Position numbers and translations under genes: made by a program. Below are positions 10,801 through 22,286 of a stretch of DNA of 64,000 bases, piece by piece. Where the stretch lies: assembly GCA_964017235.1 (NCBI GenBank), contig OZ024930.1, positions 31,748,614 through 31,812,613 of the forward strand, written 5' to 3'. The notes below the pieces were generated by a model. It was given only the letters and a program-made list of their open reading frames with translations, made no database searches and had not been told where the DNA came from. Source of the stretch: Sabellastarte sp. h YS-2021. Taxonomy: Eukaryota > Annelida > Polychaeta > Sabellida > Sabellidae. Position 1 is the stretch's first letter; each line of letters opens with the position of its first letter.

Positions 10801-11369
10801 AGGTCCTGGGTTGATATGGGTTGAGCCCTTACCCAATTTGGGTTGCTCACTAATCTGGGTTAAAGTGGGTTGATTTTAAGCTGGGTTATCATATTAATGT
10901 TTTGGCTTATATAATAATTGATAGTTTAAAATGTCAATTTGATTGGATGTTGTGTGGGTTGTGACCCGGCTTAGGTCTGAACCAAGTGTAACAACCTGTA
11001 GTGTAAATTTACTATTTGTGGTGATGTAATTCAATGAAATTACTCTTGTATGTAAAGCAAAAAGGACTGTAAATACTTAGTAGTCTCATGTATTATGTGT
11101 ATTCAAATAAATAAATATCCCCAGCTCTTGTGTCTCTGGGGTGGTAGGGGCCTGAGAAAGCTTAATGTAATGACGTTTTCTCTAACCAGTACTTGAATAT
11201 TCTTTGCGGATTTCGTCATTTCTACCTAAACAAAACAAAATGTGGTATGCCGGTTTACCCTTCACAACACTATTTGATACATATCCAAATTAAGTGCTTT
11301 AAAGATTTGTAAATAATAATAAAAATAACATCCACAATAAATACACTTCAATGAAACAGTTTTTCACAC

Positions 11370-11518
11370 CTGGTTTTGAGATCTCGATGCAGTATTTTTC
11401 TGTCATGCATGTACTGAACAGACAGCAACAACTGAATGGTCCACTCCACAACCTGAGCCTCTGGGATAGTCTTGCCCTTCTTCTTATAATCATGAATAAT
11501 TTGGTCCAGGTCACCTCC
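11370..11518 (-). CDS. NEK11: NEK11-like kinase, fourth coding exon
   Basis: A 149-nt exon between an acceptor (TTTTCTAG) and a donor (GTGTGA). It starts in phase 0 after the Glu of exon 3 and encodes GGDLDQIIHDYKKKGK, an alpha-E helix region, and YMHDRKILHRDLKTR. HRDLK is the kinase catalytic loop with the catalytic Asp. The exon ends in phase 2. Later exons (DFG, APE, C-terminal tail) were not found and would lie at lower coordinates, most likely outside the window; DIRS-B and DIRS-A occupy most of the space between. Confidence 0.9.
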
Positions 11519-11845
11519 CTAGAAAATGGCATGATTGTTTGAGAACATGTGTATTTGAAAACAGGGCAAAACTCTGTCCATTCATACCCAGAATTTGATG
11601 GATTCTGTTAAAACAAATATTCTTTTCATCAAAAATTCATTCACTTTTAGTATAAATTAGAATTAATACAATGGTACGTACATTTGTTTTATATCAATGT
11701 ATACAAATGTAATTCTAATTTGACTTTTATAGCGCTTAATCTCCACTGAGTAGTGGACTCTTAGGCGCAACAAGACAATAGTAATATGCAAATTCAAAGT
11801 CCAGGGACAGAAATAGGTCAGCACCACAGAGAAGCCATAAGAGAA

Positions 11846-13387
11846 AATAGCATCAGAGATGCCCGTACCCCACAGCCTGGGGAAATATTTTTCAACACCA
11901 TGGGATATAGAAGTAGTGAAACAGTACAAAGTTCAAGATACTTTCAGAGCAGTGTCAGTTATATTAAGGTCCAAATAATGCTTAAGTAGAGAAAATAATA
12001 TCTAAGGAAAAGAAATGTATGTAAAGATGAAGTATTAAAACAAGACAATTCAATAATAAAATGACAGCATTTATCAGTAAACCAAAAATGGCCGAATTAT
12101 GGTTTGGATGTTTTGAATATTACCCATGCATACAGAAGTGACAATACATTCAATGAATGCTTATGTGTGGTGTTGGAGAAAAGCCTGTGCCTCATTTGAT
12201 GAAATTCCATCTGTTACAATGGGAACTTGCAAAAGGAAATTCTTAATGAATTCTAATATGACTTTAACAGTGCTTAATCTGCATCAACAGACAGACCCAA
12301 AGGTGCAACAAGATTTTAAAGGTCACTACAGCAATGTACAGCTATGACGTAGCACACCTACACCCCCTAACCAATGTCCCTACCAAGTATCAACTTCCTA
12401 CACCTCTTACGGTTTCCAAGATATAGCCCGGACCAGAATTTATAGGTCAAGTTCACTACAGCAAGGCCAATGGTCAAATCAAGGTCACACTATGATGTAG
12501 CACACCTACACCCCCTAACCAATGTCCCTACCAAGTATCAACTTCCTACACCTTACGGTTCCCAAGATATAGCCCGGATCAGGTTTTATAGGTCAAGTTC
12601 ACTACGGCAAGGTCAAAGGTCAAATCAAGGTTACACCATGATGTTGCACACCCACTACCCCCAACCAATGTCCTCACCAAGTATCAGCTTTCTACACCTT
12701 ACAGTTTCCGAAATATAGCCCAGACAAGATTTTATAGGTCAAGGTCACTACGGCAAAGGTCAAATCAAGGTCACACTATGACGTTGCACATCTACACCCC
12801 CTAACCAATGTCCCTACCAAGTATCAACTTCCTACACCTTACAGTTGCTGAGATATAGCCCGGACAAGGTTTTATAGGTCAAGATCACTACGGCAAGGTC
12901 AAAGGCCAAATCAAGGTCAGACCATGATGTTGCACACCTACAACTCCTAACCAATGTTCCTACCAAGTATCAACTTCCTACACCTTACGGTTTCCGAGAT
13001 ATAGCCTGGACAAGATTTTATAGGTCAAGGTCACTACAGCAAGGTCAAAGGTCAAATCAAGGTCAGACCATAACGTTGCACACCTACAACCCCTAACTAA
13101 TGTTCCTGCCAAGTATCAACTTCCTACACCTTATGGTTGCCGAGATATAGCCCGGACAAGATTTTCAAACTCAAGCTCACTACGGCAAGGTCAAATCAAG
13201 GTCAGACCATGACGTTGCACACCTACACCCCCCAACCAATGTCCCTGCTAAGTATGAACTTCCTACACCTTACGGTTTCTGAGATACAGCCCGGACAATC
13301 TATTTCCCCCCGCCCGCCCCCCGCCCCCCCATCCGGACACCATGGGTGAAAACAATACCCCGACAGCCCTTCAGGGCTGTGGGGTAA
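11846..13387 (+). mobile_element. Family A element, copy A1 (HINE-like, satellite core)
   Basis: Left end: hairpin GCATC-AGA-GATGC at 11850-11862, then subterminal TACCCCACAGCC at 11866-11877. Head region to about 12305. The core of about 146-bp repeats (12310-13290) is followed by a C-rich tail. The right-end hairpin ACAGCCCTTCAGGGCTGT (13363-13380) runs into GGGGTA, so GGCTGTGGGGTA inverts the left repeat. No ORF. The architecture suggests a non-autonomous Helentron. It lies in the NEK11 intron between exons 4 and 3. Confidence 0.75.
12310..13290 (+). repeat. Family A satellite, about 146-bp units
   Basis: About seven units. Each contains GGTCAAGGTCACTACGGC, AAGGTCAAAGGTCA, CCCCCTAACCAATGTCCC and GAGATATAGCCCGGAC. 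Units differ by point changes and small deletions. Confidence 0.9.
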
Positions 13388-13509
13388 AAATGAGCTAAGG
13401 AGGATATGCCTTTGCGTAGAAATAGGTTTTGAGCAATAACTTTCAAATTTTTTTAAACTGATATAAGAAATCTGTTTACACTATTTCAACATGTTAGATG
13501 AGCAACTTG

Positions 13510-13990
13510 AAAATAAAAATAACATCAGAGTTGCTGTACCCTGTAGGCTGGTGAAACAGTACACCACACCATAGTCCACAGATCGGGAGACTTTCAGAGC
13601 AATCAGTGTCAGTTATGCACAGGTCAAATAATGTTTTTCGTAGATGAAATAATGTTTAAGCGAGAGAAAATGTATCAGTAAACTAAAAATCATAAAACTG
13701 CAAAATTTATTAAGTCAAAAGTACATATAAAAATCAGGTGCAGCAATCCACATATCTTTGTGTTTAGACAAATATGTCTCAAATATGGTAGGTATATACA
13801 CTTTGGCAGAACTTGGTTAATGGTTTCTGAGATATAGCCTGGACAAGATTTTAAAGGTCAAGGTCATTACAGCAAGGCCAAAGGGCAAATTAAGGCTACA
13901 TTATGATGATGCACACCTACAACCCCCAACTAATATCCCTACCCAGTATCAACTTCTTATTTATTATAGTTCCGCGATATAGCACTGTAA
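13510..13990 (+). mobile_element. Degenerate family A fragment
   Basis: A diverged head (AACATCAGAGTTGCTGTACCC near 13522) and about one diverged satellite unit (13800-13985). No right terminus. Confidence 0.5.
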
Positions 13991-14109
13991 TTTGTCCAAA
14001 TAGTCCAAAATACTGTAATTTGCTTTTAAAGTGATATAGAAATCATAGTTATAGCTTTGATGGTCACTGAGATATGCCAGCAGACATTCATCTTTTGCAA
14101 TTATTTCAA

Positions 14110-14690
14110 AAATAGCATCAGAGATGCTCGCACCCCACAGCCTGGGAAAATAGTTTTCAACACCATGAAATATAGAAGTAGTGAAACAGTACAAAGATCG
14201 GAATACTTTCAGCACAGTGTCACTTATATAAAGGTGCAAATAATGTTCAAGTAGAGAAAATAACATCTAAGAGAAAGAAAATGTATGTAAAGTTAAAGTA
14301 CTAAAACAAGACAATTCAATGGCAAGATGACAGCATTAATCAGTAAACTAAAAAATATGAAGCTGTAAAATTTATTAATTGGAGAATAGCTGTCAATGGA
14401 AAGAGCACAATTCTGTAAAAGTGCATATAATAATCAGTTGCAGTAATCCATATATCCTTGTCATCAGAGAAAGATGTCTCAAACATGGCAGCTGAACACA
14501 CTTTGGAAGAGCAAAAAGGTCACACCATGATGTACACATACATTTACATACACCCCCTAACCAATGTCCCTACCATTTGTCAACCTTCAACACCTTATGG
14601 AATCCAAGAAATAGCCCCGACAAGATTTTATAGGTCAAGGTCACTACGGCAAGGTCAAAGGTCAAATCAAGGTCAGACCATGACATGAGT
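14110..14690 (+). mobile_element. Family A copy A2, truncated on the right
   Basis: Head with GCATCAGAGATGC and CACCCCACAGCC (one mismatch to the other copies) near 14114-14140. The homology goes through the head into little more than one satellite unit and stops abruptly near 14687 without the terminal hairpin. Confidence 0.7.
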
Positions 14691-15003
14691 ATTGTTTACA
14701 TAAGCCCCGTTTTATGTCCATCTGGTGTATGCTAAAACGTGAGTACCCAAATTAAGGTCATTTTATTGCAAACACTGGGCTCCTTTTCATTGTCATAAAC
14801 ACCCATCCCAACTTTGGCCAATATTTACTCACATTGCAACTGGGTGCTACCGAGAGAGGATATGGTAAATGATGTGCAGACTGAATGTAGGTTATTCAGC
14901 ATTTACAGTAGGATCACGGTTAATCAGTAAATAACATGTCTCTTCAAATGGTTTGTTGACCACAAACTTGGACTATTTCAGTCTCAGGGAAAGATATTTT
15001 TAC

Positions 15004-15169
15004 CTCAGCAAACTCGGTGATGATGCAGAAAAACTCCCCATCAATGAAACTATCGTAGAACTTAATGATGCCAGGATGGTCCAGGTTACGCAGCAACCCT
15101 GCTTCATGCATGGCATCTACCGTCTCATCGGGCTGTAAATCTCCCACTGGCAGCTCTTTCAACACTTTT
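15004..15169 (-). CDS. NEK11: NEK11-like kinase, third coding exon
   Basis: A 166-nt exon, acceptor TTGTGTTTCAG, donor GTAAAA. It encodes KVLKELPVGDLQPDET (beta-3 Lys region), AMHEAGLLRNLDHPGIIKF (alpha-C with the Glu of the salt bridge) and DGEFFCIITEFAE (hinge). The joins to exon 2 (phase 2) and exon 4 (phase 0) keep frame. The order KVLKEhxVGpLxPxET...LDHPxIhKF...FCIITEhxE is characteristic of NEK11 within the NIMA-related kinases, which act in checkpoint and cilia/cell-cycle control. Confidence 0.92.
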
Positions 15170-15236
15170 CTGAAACACAAAAAAATTTTCAAATGTAAAA
15201 AAAATGCATGCTTCCCTAAAAAATCAACAAATCAAG

Positions 15237-15596
15237 TAGGGCAGGGTCGGTAACACCGGTATCGAGACCAATTCACTTCAACACCATGGTGACACTTTAC
15301 AGCAGGTATTTCAAAGGTCAGTATGTAATATTGTGAGAAAACATAAAGTATTAGAAACAAACCTCAAACCTGAAGAAATTACACTCTTATCCCAAATTTT
15401 TATATATTTTAGCACTTTTATAGTGATTTCTTTAAGAACTTCAATGTTTTCTTTTCACAAATCTTACTTCTGGTTGGTGGGCCTATTCGATTGGGGATAT
15501 GCTAGAACACAATTTCTTCTTTCGGTATCCCGGAATCGGTACGGTTTTACACTGGCAGGATACCGAAATGAAAAATCCGCTACCGACCCTGCCCTA
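15237..15596. mobile_element. hAT-type MITE, 360 bp
   Basis: Perfect 16-bp terminal inverted repeats TAGGGCAGGGTCGGTA, flanked by a perfect 8-bp target duplication AAATCAAG (15229-15236 and 15597-15604). No transposase ORF. Inserted in the NEK11 intron between exons 3 and 2. Confidence 0.9.
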
Positions 15597-16215
15597 AAAT
15601 CAAGTAAATACTGTCAACTTCATAACATAATAGTTCTTCATAATCTTTAATGACCAACTATCTTACTTCAGAGAGTTCCCCTAATACATATAAGTGTAAT
15701 GACTAATATCAACTGTACAAAGCAATATTAAAATACAAGGTAATTTACACTGCACCCTAGTTTATATTTCCTTTTATACTTTATCTGGCATTTTCTCCAT
15801 GTTGCTGACCTCTGCTTATGTCCCTGGATGATTGATTTATGTTTTATGCTTTTGATTATGCAGCTTTGAGTCTGTCTTCATGACAGAAATTAAGCGCTTT
15901 TAAAGTTTAATTATAATTAGAACTACTGATCAAAAACTGGACCTTATTATTAGGAACGTCACGACTCCAAATATTTCATGTTGGCTAATCGCTAAGTTCT
16001 ATTTGTGTCGACATCGAATAACTGTCGAATTTATAAAACAACCAAAACTTAAGTTTCATGTTATAAAAAGCAATAAAAATGATAAATATGTGAAATAAAA
16101 TGAAAATATATTTATATAATCTGTAAAATACAATAAATTTGCTGTTTTCCTGCGATTTTTGCTTCATTTATTTCAGACAAGAAGTGAACGATATAAGAGG
16201 TTATTAGTACTTCTG

Positions 16216-16622
16216 TAGTGGTGGGATCGCCAGCTAAAATGGCAGATCGAGGATCAACTGATAGAAGCGAGTTGAACTTGAGTTAAACTCGAGTAATTTT
16301 CGGGATAAAGTATTTCGTTTGTTAGCCATTAATATGGAAAATATTTTACAAAACCGTACATGAGCCGAAACTTTGACCTGGAAATGGCTTTCGCGATATA
16401 ATTTAAGTTAAATCTTCACTTATTTAAGCCAGAATAAAGTAAAAAATATATATTTTTTTGAAAATTTCAGATATATCTGTTGTTTTGGTGAAGTGTCAGC
16501 CTTACATGGTGAAAATATTGACGTTTTCAAAAACTCGAGTCTCACTTGCGCAGATCAATGTTACCCCGTATTATCGCCCATCGAGTTACAACTCGAGTTT
16601 CAGTCAACTCGTCCCAGCACTA
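16216..16622. mobile_element. hAT-type MITE, 407 bp
   Basis: Ends TAGTGGTGGGATCG and, inverted, TAGTGCTGGGACGA. Perfect 8-bp target duplication TACTTCTG (16208-16215 and 16623-16630). Internal ACTCGAG inverted motifs occur on both sides. No ORF. In the same NEK11 intron as the previous MITE but a different family. Confidence 0.9.
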
Positions 16623-17075
16623 TACTTCTGGTTGTACATGAATGCATAAACAATACAGAAAACATGGCTGTTATTGGATTTTATTTTATGTGACAATATG
16701 TACATATTTTATAGATTCAGACCGTTTGCTATATTTTACTACATTGAGCGATTATTCATACTTTAAAATATGAACCGGTATATTGCACTATTCTAACAGT
16801 TGTCGATTAGTCATGACAGCCCTACTTATTATTACCTTGTTAATATATTAACTGAAACAAAAATATCAAATTCTGGCCAATCACCTTTTTTAAATATCGT
16901 ATGATAATTTGTTTATTCAAGCTCTGCTGATAAACTTTAAAATATATTCAGTTTAAATACAACTTTATTAGTGAAGCCTTCTACAAATTTTAAGTATTAA
17001 ATTTCCGCTGGGATAAAACAAAATTAGAAATACGTATCAGATCAATAAATTAAAAATAACACCAAATATACTTAC

Positions 17076-17165
17076 AATACTTCTTTTTCATCTTTACACT
17101 TTAAGTCTGTCACCACCCAAGCTGTTCCAAAGTTTCCACTTCCAAGCCTTTTTTCAACTCTGTAT
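17076..17165 (-). CDS. NEK11: NEK11-like kinase, second coding exon
   Basis: A 90-nt exon, acceptor CCACCTTTCAG, donor GTAAGT. It encodes YRVEKRLGSGNFGTAWVV, the glycine-rich ATP loop (GxGxxGxxxxV), and DLKCKDEKEVL. It joins exon 1 in phase 2 (AG|A gives Arg) and exon 3 in phase 2 (TT|A gives Leu). Confidence 0.92.
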
Positions 17166-17885
17166 CTGAAAGGTGGCACAGTAAATTACGTAAAGATGGA
17201 TCTCAATAACGTCTGCATGCAAGTTTCTTTCAGCACAACATACCATAGAGATTAATAATGTTAATAAGGTACTTTTTGAAAGTATTAAAACTAATAGTAA
17301 AATATCAGACTAACTAATATTTTGTCCCAAGGCAAACAGGCTGGACACACATACTCAGGCCTGTTATTTTAAACCTGGTCAAGGGTTCACTAGTATGACA
17401 GAAAACAGAACTAGACCTACGCATCGGAGACCGATGCAAATTTGTATCCACCGAAAAGACAACTCACCAAAGCCAGTGAACCACTGTTTGACCTTGAAGG
17501 AGGGGCCCAAGGTCAAATCTAACATCAAAAAATTCCTAGCCCAAGATTTCGTATCAGTTGGTTTCGTACTGTAAACTTCTAGGATCAATAATAAGCGAGT
17601 TATAAGCACTTTTAACTTTGGCTATCCTCGTTTGACCTTGAAGGAGGGGCCCAAGGTCAAATCCGACCACGCCAGAAGATTCCCAGCCCATGATTTTCTA
17701 TAGGTTGGTTTACCATCCCAAACCTCTAGGACCAATAATAAGTGAGTTATAAGCACTTTTAAGTTTGGCTATCCTTGTTTGACCTTGAATGAGGGGCCCA
17801 AGGTCAAATCCGACCACACCAAAAGATTCCCAGCCCATGATTTCCTATATGTTGGTTTACCATCTCAAACCTCTAGGAGCAATAA

Positions 17886-20210
17886 AAATAGCATCAGAGA
17901 TGCCTGTACCCCACAGCCTAGGGAATATTTTTAACACCATGAGATACAGAAGCACTGTACCAGTACAAAGTTCAGGATACTTTCAGAGCACTGTCAGTTA
18001 TATAAAGTTCCAAAAAATGTTTAAATGCAGAAAATAATGTTTAAAAGAAAGATAATGCACGTAAAGATGAAGTATTAAAACAAGTCAATTCAATAACAAG
18101 ATGACAGCATTAATCAGTAAACTAAAATTCAACACTCTTTATCTACATCTGCATGGCCGAATTATGGTTTAGATGTTTTGAATATTACCATGCATACAGA
18201 AGTGGTAATACATTTAATGAACGCTTGTGTGTGGTGTTGGAGCAAAATTTGTGGCTCACTTGATGAAATTCTATCTCTTACAATGGGAAGTTATGAAAGT
18301 AAAATTCTTAATAAATTCTAATATGAATTAACAGTGCTTAATCTGCATCAAAAGACAGACCCAATGGTGCAACAAGATTTTAAAGGTCAAGGTCACTACG
18401 ACAAGGTCAAAGGTCAAATTAAGGTCACACCATGATAATACACACCTACGGCCCCTGACCAATCTCCCTACCAAGTATCAACTTCCTACACCTTACGGTT
18501 TCCGAGATATAGCCCGGACAAGATTTTATAGGTCAAGGTCACTACGGCAAGGTCAAAGGTCAAGGTCAGATCATGACGTTGCACAACTACACCCCCTAAC
18601 CAATATCTCTACTAAGTATCAACTTCCTACACCTTACGGTTTCTGAGATATAGCCTGGACAAGATTTTATAAGTCAAGGTCACTACGGCAAGGTCAAAGG
18701 TCAAATCCTGATCAGACCATGACGTTGCATACCTACACCCCCTAACCAATGTCCCTGCCAAATATCAACTTCCTACACCTTACAGTTTCCGAGATATAGC
18801 CCGGACAAGATTTTATAGGTCAAGGGCACTATGGCAAGGTCAAAGGTCAAATCAAGGTCACACCATGACATTGCACACCTACACCCCCTAACCAATGTCC
18901 CTACCAAGTATCAACTTCCTACACCTTACGGTTTCTGAGATATAGCCCGGACAAGATTTTATAGGTCAAGGTCACTACGGCAAGGTCAAAGGTCAAATCA
19001 AGGGCAGACCATGACGTTGCACAACTACACCCCCTAACCAATGTCCCTACCAAGTATCAACTTCCTACACCTTACGGTTTCTGAGATATAGCCCGGACAA
19101 GATTTTCAAACTCAAGGTCACTACGGCAAGGTCAAAGGTCAAATTAAGGTCAGACCATGACGTTGCACAACTACACCCCCTAACCAATGTCCCTACCAAA
19201 TATCAACTTTCTACACCTTACAGTTTCTGAGATATACCCTGGACAAGGTTTTATAGGTCAAGGTCACTACGGCAAGGTCAAAGGTCAAATCAAGGTCACT
19301 CCATGACGTTGCACACCTAGACCCCCTAACCAATATCCCTACCAAGTATCAACTTCCTACACCTTACAGTTTCCGAGATATAGCCCGGATAAGATTTTAT
19401 AGGTCAAGGTCACTACGGAAAGGTCAAATCAAGGTCAGACCATGACGTTGCATAACTACACCCCCTAACCAAAGTCCCTACCAAGTATCAACTTCCTACA
19501 CCTTACGGTTTCTGAGATATAGCCCGGACAAGATTTTCAAACTCAAGGTCACTACGGCAAGGTCAAAGGTCAAATCAAGGTCAGACCATGACGTTGCACA
19601 ACTACACCCCCTAACCAATGTCCCTACCAAATATCAACTTCCTACACCTTACAGTTTCTGAGATATAGCCTGGACAAGGTTTTATAGGTCAAGGTCACTA
19701 CGGCAAGGTCAAAGGTCAAATCAAGGTCACTCCATGACGTTGCACACCTAGACCCCCTAACCAATATCCCTACCAAGTATCAACTTCCTACACCTTACAG
19801 TTTCCGAGATATAGCCCGGATAAGATTTTATAGGTCAAGGTCACTACGGAAAGGTAAAATCAAGGTCAGACCATGACGCTGCACAACTACACCCCCTAAC
19901 CAATGTCCCTACCAAGTATCAACTTCCTACACCTTACGGTTTCCGAGATATAGCCCGGACAAGATTTTCAAACTCAAGGTCACTACGGCAAGGTCAAAGG
20001 TCAAGTCAAGGTCAGACCATGACGTTGCACACCTACACCCCCTAACCAATGTCCCTACCAAGTATCAACGTCCTACACCTTACGGTTTCTGAGATACAGA
20101 CCGGACAAACTTTTTCCCGCCGCTCACCCGCCGGACAGGACGCCCGCCTGCCCATCCGGACACCATGGGTGAAAATAATACCCCGACAGCCCTTAAGGGC
20201 TGTGGGGTAA
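17886..20210 (+). mobile_element. Family A copy A3, nested in family B
   Basis: Complete copy. Left hairpin GCATC-AGA-GATGC (17891-17903), subterminal TACCCCACAGCC (17907-17918); right perfect palindrome ACAGCCCTTAAGGGCTGT (20186-20203) and inverted GGCTGTGGGGTA (20198-20209). Satellite core 18370-20095, about twelve units. Flanks are AGGAGCAATAA and TAAGCGAG of a B unit; the intact B units read GCAATAATAAGCGAG, so insertion left at most a 3-bp TAA overlap. Confidence 0.85.
18370..20095 (+). repeat. Family A satellite in A3, about 146-bp units
   Basis: About twelve units. The block 19084-19507 recurs nearly unchanged at 19508-19930, a sign of recent multi-unit duplication. Confidence 0.9.
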
Positions 20211-21869
20211 TAAGCGAGTTATAAGCAATTTTAACTTTGGCTATCCTCTTTTGACCTTGAACGAGGGGCCCAAAGTCAAATCTGACCACACAAAAAGATT
20301 CCCAGCCCATGAGTTTCTTTTGGTTGGTTTACCATCCCAAACCTCTAGGAGCAATAATAAGCGAGTTATAAGCACTTTTAACTTTGGCTATCCTTGTTTG
20401 ACCTTGAAGGAGGGGCCCAAGGTCAAATCCAACCACACCAGAAGATTCCTAGCCCATGAGATTCTATAGGTTGGTTTACCATCACAAACCTCTAGGAGCA
20501 ATAATAAGCGAGTTATAAGCAGTTTTAACTTTGGCTATCCTCGTTTGACCTTGAAGGAGGGGCCCAAGGTCAAATCCGACCACACCAGAAGATTCCCAGC
20601 CCATCATTTCCTATATGTTGGTTAACCATCCCAAACCTGTAGGACCAATAATAAGCGAGTTATAAGCACTTTTAACTTTGGCTGTCCTCATTTGACCTTG
20701 AAGGAGGGGCCCAAGGTCAATTCTGACAACATCAGAAGATTCGCAGCACATGATTTCCTATAGGTTGGTTTCACATTGCAAACCTCTAGGACCAATAATA
20801 AGGGAGATATAGGCACTTTTAAAGTCCGCTATGTGGGTTACTTCGGCATTCCGTGGATAACCTTGAATTAAGAGCTTCAAGGTCAAATGTGTGCAAGGTT
20901 GTAGAGGACATGTACATCTGTTATACATATCACCTATGAAGAGATTCAACCTCCTACCTATGAGAAACAGCCAGTAGAAAAATGTCGATTATTTTCACAG
21001 AAATGCCCGTGGCGGCCATCTTGTTTTTCAGAATGAGGCTATTTTCCTTCCCAGAGAAGCTTACCCCCCAATGAAGATATCCTGCAAATTTGGTGAACCT
21101 AGCTGCTGTCATTTTCCTCTTAGAGCGTTAACACCGAAAATCTCTCTACGCGCGGCGGCGGCGGAGTAGCGTACGCTAAACCAAAGTATCCACCGGATGC
21201 TTCCAGTGGATACAAAAATATGTTAACTTCATTAGTGTTATGTCTATATTTCATAACACTGGTGTTGCTCAATTATAGCCATATTGTAGCCCTTGCTTAA
21301 AATAATATTATTATGACCAGACGTAATTCTCTACTTTATTCCCTACACTTACATGTTCCTGTCTAACAAGAAACACAGATGACCATTTACTCTAATTTAA
21401 GTGGATAGAAGCCTTTCACAGGTTCCCATGACCACAGAACACTTACCAAGGTTATCTGGCTTTACATTTACTTCAAAAAGTTCAATTTTTTTTCCAGGAA
21501 TCAATTTGCTCCTGATGAACCTCTCCTGTAAAACCGTATCCACCGTTAATCACTTATCCCTTACTGCAATATCACACCTATCTATGGCATCATAGACTGA
21601 ACAGGTAGCTTTACTGTGTCATACTAACACCTGGTATGGCCTAATTTCACAATGCTCATTATTGTGTCACCAGTATCTATGCTGGAGGGTACATACATAT
21701 TGCTTTGTCAGTGTATCATATCCTCTCTTGTCCACCATTAGGGTCAGTGTAAGACTTTAAAGAACTGGATAGATTTGAAATCAAAGAGTATACCCTGAAA
21801 AACAAGATTACTAGTATAATCCATTTGTGACAGATATAGTTTGACAAACACTTGGAATAACTTTGTTAC

Positions 21870-21973
21870 CTGTTAGCCAGTATTCTTTCAGTCTTCGATC
21901 TTACTTTTGCAGATTTTGACTTCGGAAACTCTTTTGGTAATGGCATTTTAAATCACTATGATGGCACTTATTT
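21870..21973 (-). CDS. NEK11: NEK11-like kinase, first coding exon
   Basis: Coding from ATG at 21946 to 21870 (25 codons plus two bases): MPLPKEFPKSKSAKVRSKTE and then RILANR with the Arg split by the intron. Donor GTAACA. Upstream, TTTTCTTTCAG is a good acceptor at 21974, giving 27 nt of 5' UTR and implying a further noncoding exon to the right. The next residues (YRVEKRLGSG) match the family start, so this ATG is the likely initiator. NEK11 of vertebrates has a similar short leader before the kinase domain. Confidence 0.85.
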
Positions 21974-22286
21974 CTGAAAGAAAATATGAAAGAGGAAATA
22001 ACTACAGATATATTACTTCAATGTTATTTGTACATAGAAATTTTTGAAATAACACAAAATGAATATTTTATGTAATAAAAAGTTATCCTGGCAATTGAGG
22101 TTGTCATTTTCTCTCATGGTTTTCAAGTTTTAAAAGTAAATTTTAAAATGAAAGCTGCTTACAAAAATAACAACATATCCTGATAATAGTCCAGATACTC
22201 ACATAGTCACATACTTTTAAATAGGACTTTATTAAGAGTTGTGAGCCATACAATTTAAAATTTAATATAAAGGTTGCAAGAATTAA

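Larger units (their letters stand above)
783..11130 (+). mobile_element. DIRS-B: decayed DIRS/Ngaro-type tyrosine-recombinase retrotransposon
   Basis: A plus-strand retroelement with the order gag-like ORF, reverse transcriptase, RNase H, tyrosine recombinase. It is cut in two by DIRS-A (1103-7212). The reading frame left of the insertion (924-1106) continues directly into the frame at 7213, which shows that both halves are one element. After the recombinase stop at 10500 there is noncoding sequence with AATAAA signals near 11105, taken as the approximate 3' end. The terminal repeats were not identified, so the DIRS versus Ngaro assignment is open. Frameshifts and stops make it non-functional. 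It lies in the presumed NEK11 intron or 3' side. Confidence 0.65.
17415..21218 (+). mobile_element. Family B element (HINE-like), interrupted by A3
   Basis: Left end: hairpin GCATCGG-AGA-CCGATGC (17421-17437), then subterminal TTGTATCCACC (17442-17452). Core of about 147-bp tandem units (17490-17885 and 20211-20830) with TGACCTTGAAGGAGGGGCCC and AATAAGCGAGTTATAAGC. The right part 20830-21185 is unique and contains GGCGGCCATCTTG. Right hairpin GTATCCAC...GTGGATAC (21186-21213) followed by AA inverts the left repeat. No ORF. Located between NEK11 exons 2 and 1. Confidence 0.7.

Noticed and set aside
11846-13387. Classic Helitron (5'-TC...CTRR-3') for family A
   Set aside because: The right end reads GGCTGTGGGGTA without CTRR and the left end lacks TC; the hairpin and subterminal repeats fit Helentron-type ends better.
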